Assembly (NCBI GenBank): GCA_030614245.1
Contig: JAUWKK010000025.1
Span: forward strand, 1-14,402
DNA: 14,402 bases
Source: Planctomycetota bacterium
Lineage (GTDB): Bacteria; Planctomycetota; PUPC01; JABMSA01; JAUWKK01
Direction: 5' to 3'
Shown here one piece after another: positions 1-6,572 of this stretch. A model generated the notes under the pieces. It was not told the DNA's origin. It did not search any database and worked only from the letters and a program-made list of their open reading frames with translations. Position 1 is the stretch's first letter; each line of letters begins with the position of its first letter. The translations under genes and the position numbers were made by a program.

Positions 1-45
1 AACCGCGTCCCGCTCGGCCGCGCGCGCCTTGCCGTGCAGTGGCAT

Positions 46-90
46 TGAGGACGCGGCCGGTCGGGAACGTTCAATATATTCTGCTCTCCG
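46..90 (+). repeat. Left copy of a 45-bp inverted repeat
   Basis: This 45-bp sequence recurs as its reverse complement at 3299-3343 with only three mismatches, all C/T-type transitions. The two copies bracket the hydrolase and VWA genes. It contains a GGTCGGGAACGTTC core and an AT-rich TATATT stretch. The minus-strand hydrolase stop codon lies 25 bp beyond it. What the repeat does is unknown: element ends, a dispersed intergenic repeat, or a regulatory site are all possible. Confidence 0.85.
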
Positions 91-114
91 TAGTAACAGC
101 CCACCGATTGCCGG

Positions 115-930
115 TTAATGAGTCCGCAGCCACTCTGCTGTCAGCTCGATCAGTTCGGAGCAGTCGATCACGCCCAAGCGCAGCCACAGCGGCTCGGCGA
201 CGCGTATGCGGTAGTCGTCGCCAAGCTGATATGCATCGGCCAGTGCCCGCAGGTCGGCCTCTTCTCTCTCCGAGGTGGAGATCTGCACCAGCAGCATCGG
301 CTGCTCGAAAGCGGGCTTCTCCGGCGGCAGCTTGATCTTCCGCAGCTCGTCGCAGGCCGTCCCGTTCAGCGGATAGCCATCGAGATCGATCACACCGGCG
401 TCTTCATTCTTCGCATTCTGCTTTGCGGGATCGGCGGCTCCGGTCTTCTTCGCGGCCGAGCGCATGAGCATCTGCCTGACGAGCCGGCGCTTGATGTTCA
501 GCTTGAAAAACTCCTCGCCGCTGGTAATCGGCTCCCACAGGATCAGGCGGTCGATATCGCCGCGTGCCTCCGCTACATCGAGGGCGAGAGCAGCCCCCAG
601 CCGCAGGCCGAAGAGTGCGACGCTTTCTACGCCGGCCTTCCGGCGGATGAGTTCGACTGCGGCGTTGACGTCGTTCTTCGCGGCCCCGGGGCTGAAATCG
701 GCGAAGTTCCCCGAGCTGTCGCCCGTGCCTGCATAGTCGAAGTGCAGCGTCGCCCAGCCGCTTGCCGCCAGCCGGTCGGCAAGCTGCGCGTAAGTGCGAT
801 AGGATGTCTTCTGCTCTTCGGCAAAGGGTGCGCACAGGACGACTCCGCCCACCGCTGGGCCCTGCGGGGCGTAGAGCGCCGCATATAGCTGATGATCGCC
901 GGACGGGAAGAGGAAATGATCGAACGGCAT
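115..930 (-). CDS. Alpha/beta-hydrolase-fold protein lacking the usual nucleophile serine
   Basis: A 271-aa cytoplasmic-looking protein with no signal peptide. Visible fold landmarks are a strand plus oxyanion-type segment (VVLCAPFAEE, residues 30-39), the HFDYAGTGDSSG turn at 63-74, and the nucleophile-elbow position at 108-112. That elbow reads GLRLG instead of the usual G-x-S-x-G, so Arg110 replaces the catalytic serine. The overall pattern resembles the alpha/beta hydrolases described beside exosortase systems, which as I recall also carry a GLR elbow, but no exosortase gene is visible here. The start is supported by GAGGA 6-7 bases upstream. It follows the VWA gene by 110 bp in the same orientation, so cotranscription is plausible. 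Ordinary esterase activity is doubtful. The substrate is unknown. Confidence 0.8.
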   Translation of the reverse strand: MPFDHFLFPSGDHQLYAALYAPQGPAVGGVVLCAPFAEEQKTSYRTYAQLADRLAASGWATLHFDYAGTGDSSGNFADFSPGAAKNDVNAAVELIRRKAGVESVALFGLRLGAALALDVAEARGDIDRLILWEPITSGEEFFKLNIKRRLVRQMLMRSAAKKTGAADPAKQNAKNEDAGVIDLDGYPLNGTACDELRKIKLPPEKPAFEQPMLLVQISTSEREEADLRALADAYQLGDDYRIRVAEPLWLRLGVIDCSELIELTAEWLRTH

Positions 931-1040
931 TTCGTCCTCATTTGATGATGCCGGGTGCCACGGTCAACCGTCTTCCCTCCACGTCCAAGCTCTGCTTGAA
1001 CGTGCCACCCCCGGGGGTAATCGAGGCGGACGGGCGGCCC

Positions 1041-3218
1041 TCAGCGCCTGCCGAACGCCTGTGCGAGGAACGTTTCCATGCACAGGATCGCAAGCATAGC
1101 ATAGAGGAGATGCCGCCAAAGCTGCGATGAGCGGGAGGCATCCGGATTCGTCTCGGCGGCTTTCTCCGGCACATCCCTGATGTAACTGAACTTGAAATCC
1201 TTGAGCGCACGGCGGAGCTCCTGCGGGCCGATGCGGCGCAGGCTGCTTTCCCGAGGATCGACGTTCACTGCGAAGGAATCGGTTCGCCCGGGCCGATCGA
1301 CACCGGCGGGCGGGGTGAGTTCCACCTCGTAAACGCCCGCCTTGTCGGTGTCCTTGTAGTTGAGCGTGAGGCGCCCGGCTTCTGTCACGGGCGTGACCGG
1401 AATCGGCTCGTTGGCGCCCGGCGGGGTGATGGGGATGCCTCCTGCGGCTTGCTCGGGCGGCAGAGCGCGGTGCAAGGTGTCGCCGACGGTCACGTTGCTC
1501 AGCAACAGGCGGTCGCGGGCGAGATGGCGCGCGAGATCCTGCATCATTATTACGAACGTTCCGGTCTTGGGCAGGTCGGTCCATTCGGTGTCGGCCGACG
1601 TGGCGAACATCATCACGCGGCCGTTGCCGAACGGCTTCTCGACGATGCCGGCATCGCCGGTTCCATACGGGCACACGACGGTCGCGTCTTTATCGACTGA
1701 CAGCTTGAAATACCTGTAGACGGACCCGAAACTGAGCAGGACGGCCTTCTCGCCTTTGAAGGTGGCCATCAGCCTGTGCGAGAAATCCTTTGGCGCGAGC
1801 GAGGTCGGCTGCGCGCGGCTGTCGGCGATATCCCCGAGCTTCGCCGGCAGCAGCCCCTGGCCATCGCGGTGGAGCTCATCGTTGTAGATCAACGCATCCA
1901 GGCGGTCCCCGAGGAAGATGAGCACGGAGCCGCCGTCGGCCGCGTATGCCTCGAGCCGCGCGGCGATGCTCTGAGTTATGCCGCCGACGTTGGCGAGCAC
2001 GACGATGTCGCTTTCGTCGATGTTGGCCGTGCCGAGTTCGCTTTCGCGAATGACGGTCGGATCGATGAACGAGATGCGCGTGGTTGCATCCTCGACGGTC
2101 GGATGCAGCGCCGTGCGGATGAAGAACGTCTCGCTATCGGCGGGCAGGTTGCCGGGTTCGCCGTCGACCAGCAGGACGCGCAGACTCTCGACGATCTGCA
2201 CGGCCAGGTAGCGTCGGTCGTCGGCGGCCAGGTTGTCGCCTGCAAGCCGAGCCTCGATAGTGTGAGTGAGCGCATCGCGGAAGACGTGCGAGAGACTCAC
2301 CGTTGCAGTATCGCCGGCAGCTACAGGGACCTGCTGGGTGCTCTGCTTGAAACCGTCGAGCAGGAAGGTGACCTCGGCGGAGGCGTCGGTATCGCCGAAG
2401 TTCTGCACGCTTGCGGCCAGCACGGCGGGCGGGCCGACGCTGACGAGCTTCTTATCGGGCAGTAGTGATGTGATTGCCAGATTGTCGATCTGCTCGTGGC
2501 CGACGTCTATTATGGTGGTTGCTCGGGCTTTCTTGTTGAGTTCTGCGGTGATCTGGAGCATCTCGGCCCTGGCCTGGCCTTCGCCGAGCTGCCAGGCACC
2601 GCGCCGGCAATCGGTGATGAGCACGACCTCGCGGTTCATAGTTGGCTCGGCATCGAGCAGTTCGACGGCGGTACGGAGCGCGGCGGGGATATTCGTGCCG
2701 GCATCCGAGAGCGTCAGCCGCATCAACTCGGAGCGGCCCGCCGTGGCGTATTCGATCGTCGGCTGCCGAATGATGACCTCCGCCGTGTCCGTCATTGCGA
2801 TGAGCGACATCTTGTCGCCCGGCTTGAGCGACTCGAGCACTCGCTCGGCGGCCGTGGTCGCACGCTCGAAGGCGGTCTTGCCGCCGATTGTGTGGCCCAT
2901 CGAGAACGAACGATCGACGATGAGCACGACGTAACGCTGGGACATACCGAGCGTTCCGGCCAGTCCTGAGGCTTCCAGGTACGGCCGGGCCAGCGCCAGC
3001 CCCAGCAGCAACATCGCCAGCACGCGCAGAGCGAGCAGGATGAGCTGCTCGAGCCGAATCCGGCGATAGTTCTTCTTGTGTGACGACAGCAGGAACTCCA
3101 TGGCCGCCCACGGCACCACCTTGAACCGCCGCCGGTTGAGCAGGTGGATGATTATCGGCACAGCGCCGAGCGCTACCGCCGAAAACGCGAAGATTGCACT
3201 GCCGAAGCCGAAGGGCAT
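1041..3218 (-). CDS. BatA-domain/VWA membrane protein
   Basis: A 725-aa membrane-anchored protein. Residues 1-80 match the BatA (aerotolerance regulator N-terminal) pattern: a first hydrophobic helix at about 7-26, the basic HLLNRRRFKVVPWAAMEFL stretch, and a second helix at about 57-78. A von Willebrand factor A domain follows (about 95-240) with an intact MIDAS: D102-x-S104-x-S106, a Thr near 175 (GTNIPAAL) and D203 (ITDCRR). Residues 245-340 look like a beta-sandwich, and LRVLLVDGEPG at about 346 begins a possible glutamine-amidotransferase-like domain. A last hydrophobic helix lies at about 700-720, before the final AFGRR. Proteins of this build are usually encoded near MoxR ATPase and DUF58 genes. 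None is in the window, so its partners lie elsewhere or this copy stands alone. The Shine-Dalgarno match is poor. Confidence 0.88.
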   Translation of the reverse strand: MPFGFGSAIFAFSAVALGAVPIIIHLLNRRRFKVVPWAAMEFLLSSHKKNYRRIRLEQLILLALRVLAMLLLGLALARPYLEASGLAGTLGMSQRYVVLIVDRSFSMGHTIGGKTAFERATTAAERVLESLKPGDKMSLIAMTDTAEVIIRQPTIEYATAGRSELMRLTLSDAGTNIPAALRTAVELLDAEPTMNREVVLITDCRRGAWQLGEGQARAEMLQITAELNKKARATTIIDVGHEQIDNLAITSLLPDKKLVSVGPPAVLAASVQNFGDTDASAEVTFLLDGFKQSTQQVPVAAGDTATVSLSHVFRDALTHTIEARLAGDNLAADDRRYLAVQIVESLRVLLVDGEPGNLPADSETFFIRTALHPTVEDATTRISFIDPTVIRESELGTANIDESDIVVLANVGGITQSIAARLEAYAADGGSVLIFLGDRLDALIYNDELHRDGQGLLPAKLGDIADSRAQPTSLAPKDFSHRLMATFKGEKAVLLSFGSVYRYFKLSVDKDATVVCPYGTGDAGIVEKPFGNGRVMMFATSADTEWTDLPKTGTFVIMMQDLARHLARDRLLLSNVTVGDTLHRALPPEQAAGGIPITPPGANEPIPVTPVTEAGRLTLNYKDTDKAGVYEVELTPPAGVDRPGRTDSFAVNVDPRESSLRRIGPQELRRALKDFKFSYIRDVPEKAAETNPDASRSSQLWRHLLYAMLAILCMETFLAQAFGRR

Positions 3219-3231
3219 GTCAGGAGCCTTG

Positions 3232-3294
3232 TTTCAGTGATCAGTCATCAGTGATCAGTAACCAGTAAGTAGTGTTCAGTAAGTAGTAAGTAAT
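3232..3294 (+). repeat. Degenerate 7-bp tandem array (NNNCAGT), nine units
   Basis: Nine contiguous heptamers can be read from 3232: tttcagt, gatcagt, catcagt, gatcagt, aaccagt, aagtagt, gttcagt, aagtagt, aagtaat. The last three bases are nearly constant as AGT, while the first three vary. On the minus strand this is an ACTGNNN array. It begins 14 bp upstream of the VWA start codon, so it may lie within that gene's leader. A second, shorter array of the same kind lies at 4265-4299. Confidence 0.85.
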
Positions 3295-3298
3295 ACGA

Positions 3299-3343
3299 CG
3301 GAGAGCAGAATACATTGAACGTTCCTGACCGGTCGCGTCCTCA
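3299..3343 (-). repeat. Right copy of the 45-bp inverted repeat
   Basis: Reverse complement of 46-90 with 42 of 45 positions identical. It directly follows the heptamer array and lies about 80 bp upstream of the VWA start codon. The copies are about 3.2 kb apart in inverted orientation, and the interval contains exactly the two minus-strand genes. Confidence 0.85.
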
Positions 3344-3383
3344 GACAGGCGAGCCATTTAGTAACAGACAGAAACGCCAAGTC

Positions 3384-3467
3384 TTGTCATGCTGAGCCTG
3401 AGCGAAGCATCTTTCACGATTTGAGCGAGCATCGCGCCAAAGATTCTTCGCTTCGCTCAGAATGACA
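3384..3467. repeat. 84-bp imperfect palindromic repeat (TGTCATnCTGAGC...GAATGACA)
   Basis: The left arm at 3384-3412 reads ttgtcatgctgagc and onward to gcatct. The right arm at 3441-3467 is its near reverse complement, ending ctcagaatgaca. In one minus-strand frame it encodes the string CHSERSEES, which I recognise from spurious ORFs annotated in many unrelated bacteria, so this is a widespread dispersed palindromic element and not a gene. It could fold into a long hairpin in RNA or single-stranded DNA. Confidence 0.8.
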
Positions 3468-3495
3468 TGAAAACAACACTCCGCTCGCGGTAGCA

Positions 3496-3524
3496 TGTTC
3501 AGTATATATCGCTCCGGTTAGTAA
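3496..3524 (+). repeat. Possible diverged third copy of the 45-bp repeat (partial)
   Basis: Ungapped alignment with 68-96 gives 21 matches in 29, including GTTCA-TATAT, GCTC and a terminal TAGTAA. The orientation equals that of the 46-90 copy, so it is inverted relative to 3299-3343, and those two bracket the palindromic element. Just downstream, ccggtta (3514-3520) and taaccgg (3529-3535) form a perfect 7-bp inverted repeat. The similarity is modest and could be chance in AT-rich sequence. Confidence 0.35.
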
Positions 3525-3552
3525 GAGGTAACCGGTGACAAGTGCTCGTTGC

Positions 3553-3723
3553 TTATTCGTGAATGTGCGAGGCTCTCTCGGCCGGCGCATTGACGAAGTA
3601 CTGTGCTTCGCTTTCACCGACTGCCGTTGTGCCGGGACAGCAGAACGAATCAGCCTTCTGGATCATGCCGTTCAGCATCCGCCAGATCTCCGACAGTTGG
3701 TCATTCAGTTCCGGTTGCGTTGT
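3553..3723 (-). pseudogene. Decayed C-terminus resembling a four-helix-bundle (23S rRNA IVP-like) protein
   Basis: An open minus-strand frame ending at the TAA at 3553-3555 contains ELNDQLSEIWRMLNGMI, an amphipathic helix. It resembles the last helix of the small four-helix-bundle proteins related to the 23S rRNA intervening-sequence protein. About 34 further residues of low-conservation tail follow, which is common in that family. The earlier helices are absent: upstream the frame runs into a GC-rich palindrome and a stop. I see a remnant and not a working gene. The family call rests on one helix and could be wrong. Confidence 0.35.
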
Positions 3724-3794
3724 GCCCCGGGACTGTGGGATGTTGCGGGCCCGCTGCGCCCCTTCAGGGCGGCTCGTCTTGCCTCGCTCGTCAA

Positions 3795-3900
3795 CTGGGG
3801 CTGAAGCCCCAGCCTACATGCCCCCGCTGCTTCGCAGCGAAGAGCAGACGCCTGCCTTACGTGGGGCAGCATCTCTCCGTGGGGCAGGCCTGCCTGCCCC
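3795..3900. repeat. Cluster of perfect GC-rich hairpins
   Basis: Three perfect short inverted repeats lie close together: ctggggct/agccccag with a 2-base loop (3795-3812), cgctgc/gcagcg with a 3-base loop (3825-3839), and ggggcagg/cctgcccc with a 4-base loop (3881-3900). Similar gcccc/ggggc pairs continue to about 4055. None has a T-tract, so they are not classic terminators. They look like dispersed intergenic palindromes. Confidence 0.7.
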
Positions 3901-4115
3901 CTCCATAGGCGGGCGGGTATGGCATGGCCTGCCGATACCCGGCACTACTCCGCCCCGGTGGGGCTGGGATTTCACTCGTCAACCTTACCCACGGCGTTCC
4001 CTCCGCAGGCGGACAGGGCCGTGGGCTTTCCTACTCCGCCCCTGACGGGGCTGCAAGCCTGCCGCCGGTATTCTATACACGCCAAACATATTCTCCATCT
4101 CGGCATCCAGACCAC

Positions 4116-4140
4116 CTTATCTGCGTTCATCTGCGGTTCC
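4116..4140 (-). repeat. Short dispersed repeat encoding spurious 'QMNAD'
   Basis: The minus strand here gives the tandem-like phrase CGCAGATGAACGCAGATAA, which holds two copies of CGCAGAT. I recognise this phrase as a recurrent intergenic repeat in many environmental bacterial genomes, where it yields spurious proteins containing QMNAD. It supports the view that this interval is repeat-laden and non-coding. Confidence 0.5.
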
Positions 4141-4264
4141 ATCCCCGCATCAAGCCCTGGCGACGGACGCCGCTTTCTGATACACAATCAGGTCCCGATG
4201 CGACCGAGCGTAACTGTGCCGCCCTGTCTCGACATCTTTCATCCGATATTACCCACCGCCAACT

Positions 4265-4299
4265 ACTGGCTACTGGCTACTGCACACTGGCCACTGAAT
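4265..4299 (+). repeat. Second degenerate 7-bp array (ACTGNNN), five units
   Basis: Five contiguous heptamers read actggct, actggct, actgcac, actggcc, actgaat. They match the minus-strand form of the array at 3232-3294, so the two arrays are inverted relative to each other and lie near the two ends of the gene-free region. The last unit ends 9 bp beyond the nadE stop codon, downstream of nadE. Confidence 0.75.
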
Positions 4300-4307
4300 C
4301 CGGGCAC

Positions 4308-5957
4308 TCAGTCATATCCCCGGGCAATAGGCATGCGGCGGCCGGTGCCGAATGCGCGGCCGGTCACTTTGAGCATAGTGGCCGCCTGCCGGCGCTTGTA
4401 TTCGCTGCGGTCGACCTTCGCTAGCACATCGCGCACGGTAGCCTCGTCGAAGCCGTCGGAAACGATCTGCTCCGCGCTCCGGCATTCCTCGACGTATCGC
4501 CTGAGAATTTCGTCTAGCTGACCGTATGGCGGCAGCGAATCCTGGTCTAGTTGTCCCGGCCGCAACTCGGCCGATGGCGGCTTGGTGATGCAGTTATCGG
4601 GGACAATCTCGCCATCTCGGTTGACGAAGCGTGCGAGCTCGTAGACTTTCGTCTTGGGCACGTCACCGATTACCGCCAGCCCGCCGCACATATCGCCATA
4701 GAGCGTGCAGTAGCCGACCGCGGCCTCCGACTTATTGCCGGTCGCAAGCAGCAGCATTCCGAGCTTATTCGAGAGCGCCATGCCGATCATGCCACGGATA
4801 CGCGCCTGGATGTTCTCCTCGGTCACGTCAGGCTCGTATCCTTCGAAGATGCCGCTTAGCTCGCGTTCAACGGCCTCGTGAATTCGGCCGATGGCGATCT
4901 GTTCGTAACGAATGCCGAGGTTCTCGGCGAGTTTCCGGGCGTCTATAACGCTGTCCTCAGATGAGTATCGCGAAGGCATAGCTACACCGAGCACCTTCTC
5001 GGGCTCGACCGCGGCTGCGGCGATGCAGGCGACGACGGTCGAATCGATCCCGCCGCTGAGAGCTATTATCGCACCGCTGAAGCCGCACTTGGCCAGATAA
5101 TCGCGCGTGCCGAGCACGAGCGCGTCGTAAATGGTCGAGATGTCCTCCCGGACGCTGTCGAAACCGTCGTGACCGGATTTGCCTTCGGCTAAATCGGCCG
5201 TGTCGACGATCAGCAGGTCCTCGGCGCACTGGGCCGCCATAGCCGCGAGCGAGCCATCCGCCCTGAAGGCGGCGCTGTTGCCGTCAAAGATCAACTCATC
5301 GTTGCCGCCGACCTGGTTGACGTAGATCAGCGGCAGCCGTCGGCGTCGGGCGTGATCGGCCAGTATATCGAGGCGCAGCCGCTTCTTGCCGTAGACGTAC
5401 GGCGACGCGGACAGATTGACCAGCACATCGGCGCCGGCTTCGGCCAGTTGCTCGATCGGATCGGCAGCATAACGCCTGTGATGCCGGAACCGCTCGCTGT
5501 TCCAGACATCCTCGCAGATCGAGACGCCCCCCCTGGCCGCCCCGCATTCGGCGACCCGCGGCTGCGGGCCGGGCTGAAAGTAGCGGTCCTCGTCAAACAC
5601 GTCATACGTCGGCAGCAGGCATTTGCGGTGCATCGAGACTATCCTGCCGCCGCTGATTACCGCTGCGGCATTGAAGAGCGGCCGCTCGCCGGACGCCGGA
5701 TTGCGTTCCACGCAGCCGACGATTGCCGTTATCCCCCTGATCTGCGAAGCGACGGTCTCGACGGCTTCAATGCTGCTGCTGACGAAGGAGTCATCGAGCA
5801 GCAGATCGCGTGGAGGATAGCCGGTGATGGTCAACTCGGGAAAGACGACCAGCTCGGCGCCCATCGCGGCGGCGCGGTCGGCGAAATCGACGATCAGCCG
5901 CGCGTTCGCGGCCAGGGCGCCTATAGTCGGATTGATCTGCGCGAGGGCAACCTTCAT
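4308..5957 (-). CDS. nadE: Glutamine-dependent NAD+ synthase
   Basis: A 549-aa cytosolic enzyme that amidates deamido-NAD to NAD+ using ATP and ammonia released from glutamine, the last step of NAD biosynthesis. The N-terminal nitrilase-type glutaminase domain (about 1-255) shows the Glu-Lys-Cys triad: E41 in VVFPELTITGYPPRD, K112 in RKCLLPTYDVF and C148 in VSICEDVW. The synthetase domain follows with the PP-loop SGGIDST at 301-307, GNKSEAAVGYCTLYGDMCGG at about 407-426 and KPPSAELRPGQ at 459-469. The length is normal for the two-domain form. I start at MKVALAQINP, where the glutaminase strand begins and GGAAG lies 7-8 bases upstream. The frame is open 96 bases further upstream, but those residues do not resemble the family. 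It is divergent from the HD operon. Confidence 0.96.
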   Translation of the reverse strand: MKVALAQINPTIGALAANARLIVDFADRAAAMGAELVVFPELTITGYPPRDLLLDDSFVSSSIEAVETVASQIRGITAIVGCVERNPASGERPLFNAAAVISGGRIVSMHRKCLLPTYDVFDEDRYFQPGPQPRVAECGAARGGVSICEDVWNSERFRHHRRYAADPIEQLAEAGADVLVNLSASPYVYGKKRLRLDILADHARRRRLPLIYVNQVGGNDELIFDGNSAAFRADGSLAAMAAQCAEDLLIVDTADLAEGKSGHDGFDSVREDISTIYDALVLGTRDYLAKCGFSGAIIALSGGIDSTVVACIAAAAVEPEKVLGVAMPSRYSSEDSVIDARKLAENLGIRYEQIAIGRIHEAVERELSGIFEGYEPDVTEENIQARIRGMIGMALSNKLGMLLLATGNKSEAAVGYCTLYGDMCGGLAVIGDVPKTKVYELARFVNRDGEIVPDNCITKPPSAELRPGQLDQDSLPPYGQLDEILRRYVEECRSAEQIVSDGFDEATVRDVLAKVDRSEYKRRQAATMLKVTGRAFGTGRRMPIARGYD

Positions 5958-6146
5958 TGGGCGTCTTCCATGCATCAGTGATTGGGATCGTTCATCGACC
6001 ATCACGAGTATAGCGTCCGCGGCAGGGCGCTTCAAGGCTGAGGGCACGCTCAAGACAGCGGATATGATAGTTGTGGGCGTATTACACTATGTAGTCGCGC
6101 ACAGACGCTCGTGGAGGGTCTTTACGTTTTTTTTCGCTCCGCACCC

Positions 6147-6175
6147 TTGACACCCTTCCGGCGTCCGGCTATATT
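6147..6175 (+). promoter_or_regulatory. Near-consensus sigma70-type promoter of the 114-aa/HD operon
   Basis: TTGACA at 6147-6152 is a perfect -35 match. After exactly 17 bases, TATATT at 6170-6175 matches the -10 consensus in 5 of 6 positions. Transcription would start near 6182, leaving a leader of about 43 bases before the ATG at 6225. The leader includes a strong AAGGAG ribosome binding site (6213-6218). A run of eight or more T lies just upstream at about 6127-6134. No other promoter in the window is this strong. Confidence 0.72.
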
Positions 6176-6224
6176 CCGTTTGTCCCTGAAAGCAGCAGGC
6201 AATGTCCCCGACAAGGAGCGCCCG

Positions 6225-6569
6225 ATGAATGCCCAAGTTGTATCTCGAGACATCCTGGTCTCCCTACTGGCTAACAGCGACTGGGAAGAGATAGGAGTGA
6301 GTGAACTCGTTCAGAAGATGCAGGCCGCCTCCCACCAGATAAAGGCAAAGGGAATCCCGTGCCACTTTGTGGCACACCGGACGAATGGCGACAGATACTG
6401 GAGCGATGACGCTTCGTATGAACTAGGCCTCTTGGGTTCTATGGGGCTTCTGCGTCTCCGCTTGAGCAGGGTCGAGAAGACACATGTCGACTATCATCAT
6501 TACACTGAGATGTTCTGCAGCCACCTCCCTGAGGATGCGAAGAACATACTGATGCAAGTAGCGAAGTAG
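6225..6569 (+). CDS. Unrecognised 114-aa protein, first gene of HD operon
   Basis: I do not recognise a family. The start is decided by AAGGAG six bases upstream of the ATG at 6225. The open frame extends further upstream, but across the promoter. The protein is soluble, with no signal peptide or membrane segment. An N-terminal helical part (about 1-42, VSRDILVSLLANSDWEEIGV and SELVQKMQAA) is followed by a short beta-like stretch (GIPCHFVAHR), a helix rich in Gly and Leu (SYELGLLGSMGLLRL), then the His- and Tyr-rich VDYHHYTEMFCSHLPEDAK. The layout could suit a small helix-turn-helix-like or adaptor protein, but that is a guess. It ends 3 bp before the HD gene, which has no clear ribosome binding site of its own, so the two are probably translationally coupled and act together. 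Confidence 0.72.
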   Translation: MNAQVVSRDILVSLLANSDWEEIGVSELVQKMQAASHQIKAKGIPCHFVAHRTNGDRYWSDDASYELGLLGSMGLLRLRLSRVEKTHVDYHHYTEMFCSHLPEDAKNILMQVAK

Positions 6570-6572
6570 CTC

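Larger units (their letters stand above)
3219..4307. other. Repeat-rich 1.1-kb intergenic region
   Basis: No intact gene is supported in this interval between the VWA gene and nadE. It holds, in order: a 7-bp-period array, the right 45-bp repeat copy, an 84-bp palindromic element, a diverged third partial copy of the 45-bp repeat, a decayed C-terminal reading frame on the minus strand, a run of GC-rich hairpins, a short AT-flanked repeat at about 4116, and a second 7-bp-period array. Long open frames here look like by-products of GC-rich palindromes. The region behaves as a sink for dispersed repeats. Confidence 0.7.

Noticed and set aside
1..45. Possible start of a minus-strand gene running off the left edge (ATG at 43-45)
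   Set aside because: Only 15 codons are visible, there is no ribosome binding site, and the ATG abuts the repeat; too little to support a gene.
118..888. A long plus-strand open frame (256 codons) opposite the hydrolase gene
   Set aside because: It is the antisense of a recognisable alpha/beta hydrolase and shows no family features; high GC leaves antisense frames open.
938..1040. Minus-strand frame ending VAPGIIK between the VWA and hydrolase genes
   Set aside because: It reads mainly within another frame of the VWA gene, has no own start signal, and both neighbours end or begin normally without it.
3232..3294. CRISPR-like or direct-repeat array
   Set aside because: Units are 7 bp without spacers; there are no 25-40 bp repeats and no cas genes.
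3414..3617. 67-codon minus-strand frame containing CHSERSEES
   Set aside because: It is a translation of the dispersed palindromic repeat and flanking short repeats, not a protein family.
3535..4521. Several plus-strand open frames of 100-200 codons before and into nadE
   Set aside because: They run across palindromes and known dispersed repeats or antisense to nadE, and have no start signals or recognisable motifs.
5958..6053. 32-codon N-terminal extension of nadE
   Set aside because: NadE proteins begin at the MKVALAQ-type strand, and a ribosome binding site precedes that ATG; the extension has no family resemblance.
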